From Bacillus badius NBRC 15713 (GTDB lineage Bacteria; Bacillota; Bacilli; Bacillales; Domibacillaceae), in NCBI RefSeq assembly GCF_001591605.1, contig NZ_BCVF01000016.1:1-64000 (forward strand): DNA of 64,000 bases, given 5' to 3'. Position numbers and translations under genes: made by a program. The stretch's first letter is position 1. Every line of letters begins with the position of its first letter. Below the pieces are notes generated by a model, which searched no databases, was not told where the DNA came from, and was given only the letters and a program-made list of their open reading frames with translations. Shown piece by piece: positions 50,315 to 58,741 of the stretch.

Positions 50315-51382
50315 TTGAAAGCAATAAGATACGCCTTCATTACAGTCGGAGTGCTGTTCTTGTTAACAACCGTGGCCGTTACCCCGTGGGCAGCAGCCGG
50401 CCTGTTTTTATTTCTTTATGGCTGCTATCAGCTGACTAAGCAGCGAAACGGAAAACCGCATCTGCCAAAGCCGCGCTGGATTGCAGCTTTTGGCATTTTG
50501 CTGTCCGTCATTCTCGCTTTCATTTTTGTTGAACCTGTGGAGGAAGCAACACACAAACCAATTGAAACCGAGGAGAAAGCAACGGATCACAAGCAAGAAA
50601 AGCTGACGAAGAAGGAAAAAGAGTTAGCAGAAAGAGAACAGGCACTTGCGAAAAAAGAAAAAGAGTTAGCCGAAAAGGAAAAGCTGAAAGAACAGAAGAA
50701 AGAAGCCGACAAGGAAAAAGCACTCCCTGCCGACTCCCCCTCCTCAGGACTGATTTCTGCTTCTGTGACAAGAGTAGTTGACGGGGATACGATCAAAATC
50801 ACGATCGATGGCCGCCAGGAAACCGTTCGCCTGATTTTAGTCGATACACCTGAAACGAAGCACCCGCGCCTCGGCGTTCAGCCGTTCGGACAAGAAGCTT
50901 CGGCTTTCACAGAAGAGCATTTGTCGGGAAAGGAAATCAAGATTGAACCGGGCATCCAGGAACGCGACCGTTATGGACGATTGCTTGCTTACGTGTATAT
51001 TGACGGGCAAATGTTTAATCAGCTGCTTCTTGAACAAGGACTGGCGCGGGTAGCCGTCTACCCGCCAAACACCCAACACCTTGATGAAATGAAAGAAATC
51101 GAAGCTGCTGCCAAAGCGAAGAAAATCGGCATTTGGTCCATTGAAAATTACGCAGATGACGACGGTTATCATGCTAACGAAACGAAGCAGCAAGCACCGG
51201 CCGACAAGCCCCCATCAGCGCCTCCTGCTCCGCAACCGGAGCCAGCACAGCCGGCTGATTCTGAGTCTTACCAAAACTGTACGGAGCTCAGAAAAGTGCA
51301 CCCGGACGGTGTACCTGACAGCCACCCGGCGTATGAATCCAAACACGATCGTGATAACGACCGGTGGGCTTGCGAAAGATAA
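50315..51382 (+). CDS. Membrane-anchored thermonuclease with excalibur domain
   Basis: A 355-aa exported nuclease-like protein. Two N-terminal hydrophobic helices (about residues 5-34 and 52-70), a charged coiled coil with repeated KEKELAEREQALAK units (about 88-135), then a staphylococcal-nuclease domain (about 150-285): VTRVVDGDTIKI, VRLILVDTPETKHP and ERDRYGRLLAYVYIDG carry the calcium and catalytic Asp/Arg/Glu residues. A proline-rich linker and a C-terminal excalibur domain (about 320-355; YQNCTELRKVHPDGVP...DRDNDRWACE) follow. The start is TTG, with AGGAG eight bases upstream. It would degrade DNA/RNA outside the membrane, possibly for nutrition. Confidence 0.88.
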   Translation: MKAIRYAFITVGVLFLLTTVAVTPWAAAGLFLFLYGCYQLTKQRNGKPHLPKPRWIAAFGILLSVILAFIFVEPVEEATHKPIETEEKATDHKQEKLTKKEKELAEREQALAKKEKELAEKEKLKEQKKEADKEKALPADSPSSGLISASVTRVVDGDTIKITIDGRQETVRLILVDTPETKHPRLGVQPFGQEASAFTEEHLSGKEIKIEPGIQERDRYGRLLAYVYIDGQMFNQLLLEQGLARVAVYPPNTQHLDEMKEIEAAAKAKKIGIWSIENYADDDGYHANETKQQAPADKPPSAPPAPQPEPAQPADSESYQNCTELRKVHPDGVPDSHPAYESKHDRDNDRWACER

Positions 51383-51387
51383 ATCAT

Positions 51388-51432
51388 AAGAGCCTCTGCA
51401 AACAAGCTGCCCGTTTGTTCAGAGGCTCTTTT
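51388..51432. terminator. Bidirectional terminator between convergent genes
   Basis: Arms AAGAGCCTCTGCAAACAA / TTTGTTCAGAGGCTCTT with one internal mismatch, followed by TTTTT. It ends the nuclease gene and the glutamate-synthase-like gene. Confidence 0.88.
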
Positions 51433-51443
51433 TGTTAACTTAA

Positions 51444-53096
51444 TCAGACACCAATCGGACGAGTACGCTTTTGTCTCAGTTTAATGTCAGCCTGTTCTCT
51501 GGCTGCTGTCTGTCCTTCGATTTCATGGAGAATGTCTTCAAGCGACGTGACCACTCCTTTATCGTCCTTATACATCACATGCTTAGGCTGAAAATGAACA
51601 GGGGAGTCTAAGCCAGCTGCCGCTGCCAGGCGAAACAGCCCTTCGCGGAGAGTGATTAAATAATTGGCGGTCCGGTACTTTTTCTCGTCGATCACGAGTG
51701 CTTTTTGCAAATCCGGATCAGTCGTGGCCACTCCTACCGGGCAAATATTCGATTGGCACTTCAACGTCTGAATACAGCCTACAGTAATCATAAAGCCGCG
51801 GGCGATGTTTACAAGATCAGCCCCCATCGCTAAAGCAATCGCAATCCGATCAGCGGTAAACAGTTTGCCGGAAGCGATAATTTTCACCCGGTCACGCACG
51901 CCGTACTTCTTTAAGGTGGCTGCGAGAATCGGCAGGGCTGACTTAATCGGCAGTCCTACACTGTCAATTAACTCCTGATAAGAAGCACCTGTCCCGCCTT
52001 CTCCGCCGTCCACTGTGATAAAATCCGGGCCTTTCCCTGTTTCCTTCATATATTTAGCCAGCTCCTCGGCGCTATCATTGCCGCCGATGACAATTTTCAT
52101 CCCGACCGGTTTTCCTGTGTGGGCGCGGATTTTCTCAATAAATTCGCAGATAGATGGCACATCGGCAAACTCCCGGAAACGGTTAGGGCTGTCAATCGAT
52201 TGGTACGGTTCCACTTTCCGTATGGCCGCAATCTCCGGTGTCACCTTTTCCGCATCAATATGTCCTCCCCGTGTTTTTGCCCCTTGAGCCAGTTTAATTT
52301 CAAATGCCTTAATTTCAGGAATTTCACTTTTGCGCTTGAGCTCTTCCCAGTCGACTCCTCCTTGTTTGTCACGAATACCGAATAAGCCGGGTCCGATCTG
52401 CATAATAATATCGACGCCGCCTTTTAGATGATAAGGAGACAATCCCCCTTCTCCTGTATTCATCCATGCCCCTTTTGCCAGAGCCAGCCCTTCTGACAAG
52501 GCGGTAATGGCACGGTCACCCAGCGATCCGTAACTCATTGCTGACATTCCAATCTGACCCTTAACCACAAAAGGATGTTCGAGAGCCGGCCCGATCACGA
52601 CTGCCTCATCATCATGCAATAAATAGGCATTCGCTTCTTCATCCTCCCTTTTCTCCTCTCTTTGCGCGAAAAGCGGGTCCTTTAACAAAATGTATTTTTT
52701 CGTTAAGACTTTGCCTTCTTTATCTACTTTTAATTCCTCATTTAACTTCGGAAACATATCATTCCGAATAAAAAAGCCTTCTTCTTCAAAATTGCGCTTG
52801 GAACCAAATCCGATAACATCCCGGCTGTATTTCGCACTTTTGACGATATGCTCGTAATCATCCCGTGAGAACGGCCGGCCTTCCGTATCACTGTTAAACC
52901 AATACTGGCGCATCTCAGGACCAATCTTTTCGAAAAAATAACGGATTCTTCCAAGCAGCGGATAATTCCGTAAGATCGAATGGCTTTTCTGGCTTCTGTC
53001 AAAAGCCAGCATATATATTAGAAAAGCAATCAGTACGATAAGAATCACCGCGAGCAGCACAGAGCCCAGCACGATCAAAAAATCTGCCACGTTCAT
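51444..53096 (-). CDS. Membrane-anchored FMN-binding glutamate synthase-like protein (YerD family)
   Basis: A 550-aa protein. An N-terminal transmembrane helix (about residues 6-32) precedes a GltB-type FMN/TIM-barrel domain. Seen: GQIGMSAMSYGSLGDRAITALSEGLALAKGAWMNTGEGGLSPYH, KLAQGAKTRGGHIDAEKVTPEIA, FITVDGGEGGTGASYQELIDSVGLP and the cluster-type cysteines in CIQTLKCQSNICPVGVATTDP. It lacks the amidotransferase domain of GltB. B. subtilis YerD is of similar length. The reaction is uncertain: homologues may act as ferredoxin-dependent glutamate synthases or on other substrates. GGAGG lies nine bases before the ATG. It stands alone with its own terminator. Confidence 0.87.
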   Translation of the reverse strand: MNVADFLIVLGSVLLAVILIVLIAFLIYMLAFDRSQKSHSILRNYPLLGRIRYFFEKIGPEMRQYWFNSDTEGRPFSRDDYEHIVKSAKYSRDVIGFGSKRNFEEEGFFIRNDMFPKLNEELKVDKEGKVLTKKYILLKDPLFAQREEKREDEEANAYLLHDDEAVVIGPALEHPFVVKGQIGMSAMSYGSLGDRAITALSEGLALAKGAWMNTGEGGLSPYHLKGGVDIIMQIGPGLFGIRDKQGGVDWEELKRKSEIPEIKAFEIKLAQGAKTRGGHIDAEKVTPEIAAIRKVEPYQSIDSPNRFREFADVPSICEFIEKIRAHTGKPVGMKIVIGGNDSAEELAKYMKETGKGPDFITVDGGEGGTGASYQELIDSVGLPIKSALPILAATLKKYGVRDRVKIIASGKLFTADRIAIALAMGADLVNIARGFMITVGCIQTLKCQSNICPVGVATTDPDLQKALVIDEKKYRTANYLITLREGLFRLAAAAGLDSPVHFQPKHVMYKDDKGVVTSLEDILHEIEGQTAAREQADIKLRQKRTRPIGV

Positions 53097-53253
53097 TTTT
53101 ATCCCTCCAAATCGTTAGCTTTTATTTAGTTTTAAATTACTCTAACTTAAGAAAATATATACAACCGCGTTTCCTGCGCTTTTTATTCATTTGTCCGTGC
53201 GCTTATCTTCCTGAGAAAGTGGCCTGGCTGTATGGCAGATCAAACAAAATAAA

Positions 53254-53290
53254 CATCCTCCATTCCCGAGTGCCTTAGGAATGAAGGATG
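53254..53290 (-). terminator. Terminator-like hairpin downstream of fdhD
   Basis: Arms CATCCTCCATTCC / GGAATGAAGGATG pair at 12 of 13 positions. On the minus strand the stem is followed by GTTTATTTTG. It lies about 135 bases after the fdhD stop; the rest of the 53097-53423 gap shows no gene. Confidence 0.6.
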
Positions 53291-53423
53291 CCTTTTCTTG
53301 GCATATATTGAATACGCGTTAAAGCGATGAGTTTGTAAACAAGATGCTGTACGCCTCTTTTTTGTAAATGAAAAATCTTTCATAACACTACAACACCAGC
53401 TTTACAGACAGCTCCTCTGCCCG

Positions 53424-54227
53424 TCACAGCTCTTCCGTTGTATCAATCCGTTCAGAGCATGTATAAACATTAAATGACTGGTTGCGGATAAACCCTACTG
53501 TGGTGATCCCTAATTCTTCCGCCAGCTGGAGAGCCAATTCAGTAGGGGCCGACTTTGTCAGAACCATTTCACAGCCGATTTTAGCAACTTTTGATAAAAT
53601 CTCTGAAGATAGCCGGCCGCTGAAGACAAGCACTTTGTCTCTGATCGTAATTTCATTTCTTAAGCAGTATCCGTAAATTTTATCAAGAGCATTATGGCGC
53701 CCAATATCCATCCTGTTCAAAATCATCCCCTGCTTGTCGCATAGGGCTGCATTATGGACGCCTCCCGTTTCGCGAAAAAGGGCAGCTGATTCCTGCATTT
53801 CCGCCATCAGCCGAAAGCAATCCGCAGGAGTAAGGGTCACGTGAACGCCCGTCATTTTTTTAGCGGTCAGAGCATCATTGACAAAAACAAATCCTTGCCG
53901 GCTCATCCCGCAGCAAGAAGTGATATATCTCTTGCTTTGAAAGCGCTGCGAATAAGGGTTCGCTTTATCTGTCTCGACATACACATAGCCTTCTTTTTCC
54001 TGCACCCTTATATCAGTAATGTCTTCACGGCGGCGGACGATGCCTTCTGATGCCAAATAGCCGATCACCATATCTTCGATGTATTCCGGTGTACAGACCA
54101 TCGTCACAAACTCTTCGCCATTCACTTTGATGGTCACCGGATATTCTGTTACAATGCGGTCCTCTATCTCTTCCACCTGTCCATTTGCGAAGCGGAGAAT
54201 GCTCCGTGTCACCTCTGTCTTGTTCAT
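53424..54227 (-). CDS. fdhD: Formate dehydrogenase accessory sulfurtransferase FdhD
   Basis: A 267-aa protein that passes sulfur to the Mo/W-bis-MGD cofactor of formate dehydrogenase. Seen: MVCTPEYIEDMVIGYLASEGIV, RYITSCCGMSRQG with the active cysteines (C105/C106), FRETGGVHNAALCDKQGMILNRMDIGRHNALDKIYGYCL and SGRLSSEILSKVAKIGCEMVLTKSAPTELA. The ATG overlaps the DUF2294 stop as ATGA. It is divergent from the formate dehydrogenase gene at 55030, which it serves. Confidence 0.94.
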   Translation of the reverse strand: MNKTEVTRSILRFANGQVEEIEDRIVTEYPVTIKVNGEEFVTMVCTPEYIEDMVIGYLASEGIVRRREDITDIRVQEKEGYVYVETDKANPYSQRFQSKRYITSCCGMSRQGFVFVNDALTAKKMTGVHVTLTPADCFRLMAEMQESAALFRETGGVHNAALCDKQGMILNRMDIGRHNALDKIYGYCLRNEITIRDKVLVFSGRLSSEILSKVAKIGCEMVLTKSAPTELALQLAEELGITTVGFIRNQSFNVYTCSERIDTTEEL

Positions 54228-54586
54228 TTGCCCTCACCTTCTAAACAAATATTTTTATCGAAGACAAATACAGAAACAGCCATATCTTCCTCTACCTTAA
54301 TATCGGAAAACAAATGAACGAGCTTGGCCCCCACAAGCTCCTCGAGTCCCTCTGGCGGATTGGAGGCATAGACTTCTTGAATCAATTTTGTCCTGGCCGC
54401 ATGCACCATTTCTTTTCCTTCCGGTGTCTTGGCGATAAACTTTTCTGTCGGCGTCAAGTTGCCGTATAAAGTGGAAATAGCCATATTTTCCACAAATATA
54501 CTGTGAATCCGCTCCGGTCCTTTTCCCAGCAAATCCTTGCGCAGTTTGCGAATGATATCATTAAATTGATGGATTTTTTTAGACAT
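54224..54586 (-). CDS. DUF2294 family protein
   Basis: A 120-aa protein recognised as DUF2294-like. Seen: RKLRKDLLGKGPERIHSIFVENMAISTLYGNLTPTEKFIAKTPEG, the conserved family core, followed by a helix and a short strand region ending VEEDMAVSVFVFDKN. ATG at 54586 has AGGGAG upstream; codons before it have no family similarity. The function is unknown. It is translationally coupled to fdhD by a four-base overlap and shares a divergent region with the formate dehydrogenase gene, which points to a part in molybdenum-cofactor delivery or in redox sensing of formate oxidation. Confidence 0.8.
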   Translation of the reverse strand: MSKKIHQFNDIIRKLRKDLLGKGPERIHSIFVENMAISTLYGNLTPTEKFIAKTPEGKEMVHAARTKLIQEVYASNPPEGLEELVGAKLVHLFSDIKVEEDMAVSVFVFDKNICLEGEGK

Positions 54587-54727
54587 ATTATTGATCTCCC
54601 TGCTGTCGCCTTTTTCATAAGCCCTGTTCAATCCAAAAGCGAAACCGTGCTCATGAATGAGCAGAAACAATAGGAATCGGTCCCTGGATTGAACTTGGAA
54701 GTTCCTTTTGTTTAAAAATAGTACACC

Positions 54728-54756
54728 TTGTTTATTTCGAGTGCAAACACTATAAT
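54728..54756 (+). promoter_or_regulatory. Sigma-A promoter of the formate dehydrogenase operon
   Basis: TTGTTT (54728-54733) and a perfect TATAAT (54751-54756) are 17 bases apart. The start site near 54763 would give a leader of about 265 nucleotides before the dehydrogenase ATG. Confidence 0.65.
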
Positions 54757-54762
54757 AACAAG

Positions 54763-54912
54763 GAAGGATTCAGATCATAATTCATTGTTCTGGCTCTTTC
54801 CTATTTTAACATTTAAATGGATTGGCTGTTTAGTAGGCACTGCTAAATAACTATTCCACCATGAACATATTATGCCTATAAACAAGGCATAGCTTCATGG
54901 TGGTTTTTTTAT
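54763..54912 (+). promoter_or_regulatory. Structured leader with terminator hairpin upstream of the formate dehydrogenase gene
   Basis: After the predicted start come a weak stem (GGAAGG / CTTTCC, 54763-54801), a short hairpin (TTTAGTAG-GCA-CTGCTAAA, 54829-54847), and a strong terminator-like hairpin with arms CCACCATGAA (54856-54865) and TTCATGGTGG (54894-54903), a nested TATGCCT / AGGCATA stem and a T7 run. The terminator sits between the promoter and the gene, so expression requires readthrough; a riboswitch or protein-controlled attenuator is likely. I could not match it to a known riboswitch class. Confidence 0.55.
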
Positions 54913-55029
54913 GCCCGTTTTTATTCACTCTGCCGATCAATCGCTTGAAGCTTTTTAAACGAATGGAAAAACAGCCAGTCCAATATCATTATGTAACCGA
55001 ACTTTCATTTTAAAAAGGAGGCAGCCCAT

Positions 55030-57957
55030 ATGGTGACCATCACAATTAATGGAAAAGACTGCACAGCTTCTCCAGGCTCCACCATCTTGGAGATTCTAAA
55101 CAAAGAAAAGATCCCTCATCCGCAAATTTGCTATGTCCCTGAAGTAGATCCCATTCAAACATGCGATACTTGCATCGTGGAAGCAGATGGAAAGCTTGTC
55201 CGCTCCTGCTCAACGATTATACAGCCAGACATGAAGATTGAACTTGCTTCTCCTGCTGCTAAAGAGGCGCAAACGGAGGCGATGGATAGAATTTTAGAAA
55301 ATCATTTGCTCTATTGTACCGTTTGCGACAACAATAACGGCAACTGCAAGCTGCATAACACTGTCCAGCAGATGGAAATTGAACATCAAAAATATCCGTA
55401 CAAGCCAAAAGCAGCTGCTTGTGAAGTCGATCTGTCCCATCCGTTCTACCGATATGATCCAAATCAATGCATTGCATGCGGACAATGTGTGGAGGTATGC
55501 CAAAACCTGCAAGTCAATGAAACCTTGTCCATTGATTGGGAGGCTGAACGGCCGCGCGTTCTTTGGGATAAAGGAAGTTCCATCAATGACTCTTCCTGCG
55601 TCAGTTGCGGACAATGTGTCACTATTTGTCCATGCAATGCGTTAATGGAAAAATCCATGCTCGGCGAAGCGGGATTTATGACCGGAATGAAAGAGGAAAT
55701 CCTCGCGCCGATGATTGATCTCGTTAAAACCGTTGAACCTGGGTATAGCGGCATCTTTGCTGTATCTGAAATAGAGGCGGCAATGCGGGATACGCGTACC
55801 CGAAAAACGAAGACCGTTTGCACTTTCTGCGGCGTTGGCTGTTCATTTGAGATCTGGACAAAAGGACGCAACATTCTTAAAGTCCAGCCGGTTTCTGAAG
55901 CGCCAGTGAACGCGATTTCTACCTGTGTGAAAGGCAAGTTCGGCTGGGATTTCGTCAACTCTGCCAAACGGCTGACTACTCCTTTAATCCGCAAAAACGG
56001 CGAATTTGTGGAAGCCACATGGGAAGAAGCATTAGAATTAGTCGCCAGCCGGCTCGGCACTATTCACCATGAACATGGTCCCGGTTCTATCGGTTTCATT
56101 TCTTCTTCGAAAATTACAAATGAAGAAAATTACCTGATCCAAAAACTGGCCCGCCAAGTATTTGAAACGAACGATGTAGACAACTGTTCCCGTTATTGCC
56201 AATCCCCTGCAACAGATGGGCTGTTCCGCACAGTCGGCATGGGCGGTGATGCCGGTACTATTAAGGATATTGCCAAAGCGGGGCTCGTCATTATTGTCGG
56301 CGCCAATCCGGCCGAAGGGCACCCGGTGCTGGCTACGCGGGTAAAACGCGCCCATAAATTGCACGGCCAAAAGCTTATTGTCGCCGATGTGCGCAAACAT
56401 GAAATGGCGGAACGCTCCGATATTTTCATGAGCCCGAAACAAGGAACCGACCAAGTATGGCTGATGGCTGTAACCAGCTATATGATTGATCAAGGCTGGC
56501 ATGACCAGGCATTCATTGAAGAAAACGTTCATTTCTTTGATGAATATAAGAGGGTACTCGAAAAATATACCCTTGACTACGCTGAATCTGTTACGGGCAT
56601 TCCTGCTGAAACACTCATCCGAGTCGCTGAAATGATTCGAGATGCAGATGGCACTTGCGTGCTTTGGGGAATGGGTGTTACACAAAATACAGGCGGGTCC
56701 GATACGTCAGCAGCCATTTCAAACTTGCTGCTCGCTACCGGCAATTACCGTCGGCCGGGTGCAGGCGCTTATCCGTTGCGAGGCCACAATAACGTTCAAG
56801 GAGCTTGCGATATGGGGACACTTCCCGGCTGGCTTCCGGGATATCAGCACATTACAGACGATGCAGCCCGCGAAAAATTTGAAGCAGCCTACGGGGTAAA
56901 AATCTCCGCGGTCCCTGGCCGAGACAACATCCAAATGCTTAAAGCGATTGAGGCCGGTACAATGAAGGCCATGTACGTTGTCGGCGAGGATATGGCCCTC
57001 GTTGATTCAAACGCGAATCACGTTCATGAGGTCTTATCCTCCCTTGACTTTTTTGTCGTTCAAGATATGTTCTTTTCACGAACTGCGCAATACGCGGATG
57101 TTATTTTGCCGGCATCCCCATCTTTAGAAAAAGAAGGAACATTTACAAACACAGAACGCCGGGTGCAGCGTTTATACCAGGTTCTTCCCTCCCTTGGACA
57201 TTCCAAGCCGGATTGGTGGATTGTACAAGAAATTGCCAATCGTCTGGGTGCTGGATGGAAATATAGCGGTCCTGGCGATATATTTAATGAAATGACAAGC
57301 CTTTCCCCTCTTTTCAGTCAAGCAAGCTATGAACAATTAGAGGGCTGGAACAGTTTTCTTTGGGGAAGCTTCGACGGAGCAAGCACACCTCTTCTCTATA
57401 CAGCCGGCTTTCATTTTCCAGACAAAAAAGCACGCTTTGCCTTATCCGACTGGGTGGCACCCGCCGAGTTTCCAGAGGAGTATGATCTCCATATCAATAA
57501 CGGCCGGATGCTTGAGCATTTCCATGAAGGCAACATGACAAACAAATCAACAGGAATCCAGTCAAAGGTGCCCGGAATTTTTGTTGAAGTGTCCCCGGAG
57601 CTTGCCAAGGAGCGCGGTATACAGGATGGGGCGCTGGTACGGCTTATTTCTCCTTTTGGAGCATTAAAGCTGCCAGTTTTAGTAACAAACCGCGTGAAAG
57701 CGAATGAACTGTTTCTGCCGATGAACTCGGTGGATAAAGAATCGGCCATTAACTTCTTAACTGGCCCTGCTGTTGACCAGCGCACAAACACCCCTGCCTA
57801 CAAGCAGACAAAAGTAAGGATGGAAGTATTGACTTCCTGCGGAAAAACGCCGCTGCCCAAAACAAATCCCCGCAACAAAAAACGGCATCCTCAAAACGGC
57901 GTGGAAGTGCAGCGCAAATGGCAACGCCCCGGCTATGTTCACTTGACGACTAATTAA
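55030..57957 (+). CDS. NAD-dependent formate dehydrogenase, molybdopterin catalytic subunit (YjgC/YrhE type)
   Basis: A 975-aa FdhA-like oxidoreductase. An N-terminal [2Fe-2S] domain has C34, C45, C48 and C60; an H-C-C-C motif follows (H92, C96, C99, C106), then two [4Fe-4S] motifs (CIACGQCVEVC, CVSCGQCVTIC). The Mo/W-bis-MGD domain starts with CTFCGVGCSFEIW and holds the catalytic cysteine (about C390) in SRYCQSPATDG, so it uses Cys, not selenocysteine. It oxidises formate to CO2, passing electrons along the clusters. Length and order match B. subtilis YjgC/YrhE (about 980 aa). AAAGGAGG is eight bases before the ATG; a DUF1641 gene follows 18 bases downstream. No separate diaphorase subunit is present. 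Confidence 0.93.
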   Translation: MVTITINGKDCTASPGSTILEILNKEKIPHPQICYVPEVDPIQTCDTCIVEADGKLVRSCSTIIQPDMKIELASPAAKEAQTEAMDRILENHLLYCTVCDNNNGNCKLHNTVQQMEIEHQKYPYKPKAAACEVDLSHPFYRYDPNQCIACGQCVEVCQNLQVNETLSIDWEAERPRVLWDKGSSINDSSCVSCGQCVTICPCNALMEKSMLGEAGFMTGMKEEILAPMIDLVKTVEPGYSGIFAVSEIEAAMRDTRTRKTKTVCTFCGVGCSFEIWTKGRNILKVQPVSEAPVNAISTCVKGKFGWDFVNSAKRLTTPLIRKNGEFVEATWEEALELVASRLGTIHHEHGPGSIGFISSSKITNEENYLIQKLARQVFETNDVDNCSRYCQSPATDGLFRTVGMGGDAGTIKDIAKAGLVIIVGANPAEGHPVLATRVKRAHKLHGQKLIVADVRKHEMAERSDIFMSPKQGTDQVWLMAVTSYMIDQGWHDQAFIEENVHFFDEYKRVLEKYTLDYAESVTGIPAETLIRVAEMIRDADGTCVLWGMGVTQNTGGSDTSAAISNLLLATGNYRRPGAGAYPLRGHNNVQGACDMGTLPGWLPGYQHITDDAAREKFEAAYGVKISAVPGRDNIQMLKAIEAGTMKAMYVVGEDMALVDSNANHVHEVLSSLDFFVVQDMFFSRTAQYADVILPASPSLEKEGTFTNTERRVQRLYQVLPSLGHSKPDWWIVQEIANRLGAGWKYSGPGDIFNEMTSLSPLFSQASYEQLEGWNSFLWGSFDGASTPLLYTAGFHFPDKKARFALSDWVAPAEFPEEYDLHINNGRMLEHFHEGNMTNKSTGIQSKVPGIFVEVSPELAKERGIQDGALVRLISPFGALKLPVLVTNRVKANELFLPMNSVDKESAINFLTGPAVDQRTNTPAYKQTKVRMEVLTSCGKTPLPKTNPRNKKRHPQNGVEVQRKWQRPGYVHLTTN

Positions 57958-57975
57958 TCGAAAGGAGAAAGCGCA

Positions 57976-58455
57976 ATGGCAGAACCGATTACTTCAATCC
58001 GAAAAAAGGAAGAAACAAGTGAGGAAAGTGCCCAGCAAAAGCTGACAGATCTTCAAAGGCTGCTGGCAGATAACGAAGAGGCTTTAAATAGCATCGTTCA
58101 TATGATCGGTGAATTGAATGACATGGGCGCTTTAGAAGCAGCCTCTTCTATCCTGCAGGCAAAAGAACAGGTTGCCGGCATTGCTCTTCATCAGGTGTCC
58201 AGGGAACCGGTCACCAATGTAATCAATCATTTCCTCAATGCAGCCGGCGCATTGGCAAAAACTGATCCGGACATGATGAAAAAACTGGCAGGAAGTCTTA
58301 CAGCCGGAATGGCAGAAGCAAATGAACATCTCCATAGCAGCAAGCCTGTCGGAATGATAGACCTTTTAAAAGTGCTTAAGGACCCGGATATTAATCGCGC
58401 CATCCGATTTGGCCTTCACTTTCTAAAAGGCATGGGAAAAGAATTGCAAGAGTAA
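57976..58455 (+). CDS. DUF1641 protein (YjgD-like)
   Basis: A 159-aa mostly helical protein. The conserved DUF1641 stretch is the C-terminal GMIDLLKVLKDPDINRAIRFGLHFLKGMGKEL. AAAGGAG precedes the ATG. In Bacillus, a DUF1641 gene regularly follows the YjgC/YrhE formate dehydrogenase gene, as here, suggesting an accessory or small partner subunit. The exact role is not established. A terminator at 58493 ends the operon. Confidence 0.87.
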   Translation: MAEPITSIRKKEETSEESAQQKLTDLQRLLADNEEALNSIVHMIGELNDMGALEAASSILQAKEQVAGIALHQVSREPVTNVINHFLNAAGALAKTDPDMMKKLAGSLTAGMAEANEHLHSSKPVGMIDLLKVLKDPDINRAIRFGLHFLKGMGKELQE

Positions 58456-58492
58456 CAATCGATGGCTTGCCTGCCAATCATGATTGACAGCG

Positions 58493-58548
58493 AAAAAAGG
58501 CCGACCTAAAAGACCATGAAAAATGACTTTTGGGTCGGCCTCTTTTTC
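58493..58548. terminator. Terminator of the formate dehydrogenase operon
   Basis: Long arms GGCCGACCTAAAAG / CTTTTGGGTCGGCC with one internal mismatch around a 14-base loop, followed by TCTTTTT. It lies 40 bases after the DUF1641 stop. Confidence 0.92.
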
Positions 58549-58741
58549 TTCTCCAAACAGGCTGAGCCCCATTCCAATCAGCAGAGAAAAATCACGCCTT
58601 CTTCTCCGCCCTTTTCTTTTAGAAAAAATCTTCCTTCATCCAATTCATGTCTGATTCTCTGATGGAAAAAACAATAAAAAGAGGAATTTTTAACAAAAGG
58701 GATAAATATATACATTAGAGATTTCGCAGGAGGAGTTATAC

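Noticed and set aside
54829-54910. Assignment of the fdh leader to the known Moco riboswitch
   Set aside because: The stems are too few and short, and I could not match its conserved core by eye.
55464-56685. Long minus-strand frames opposite the formate dehydrogenase gene
   Set aside because: Antisense shadows of an enzyme with clear cluster and molybdopterin motifs.
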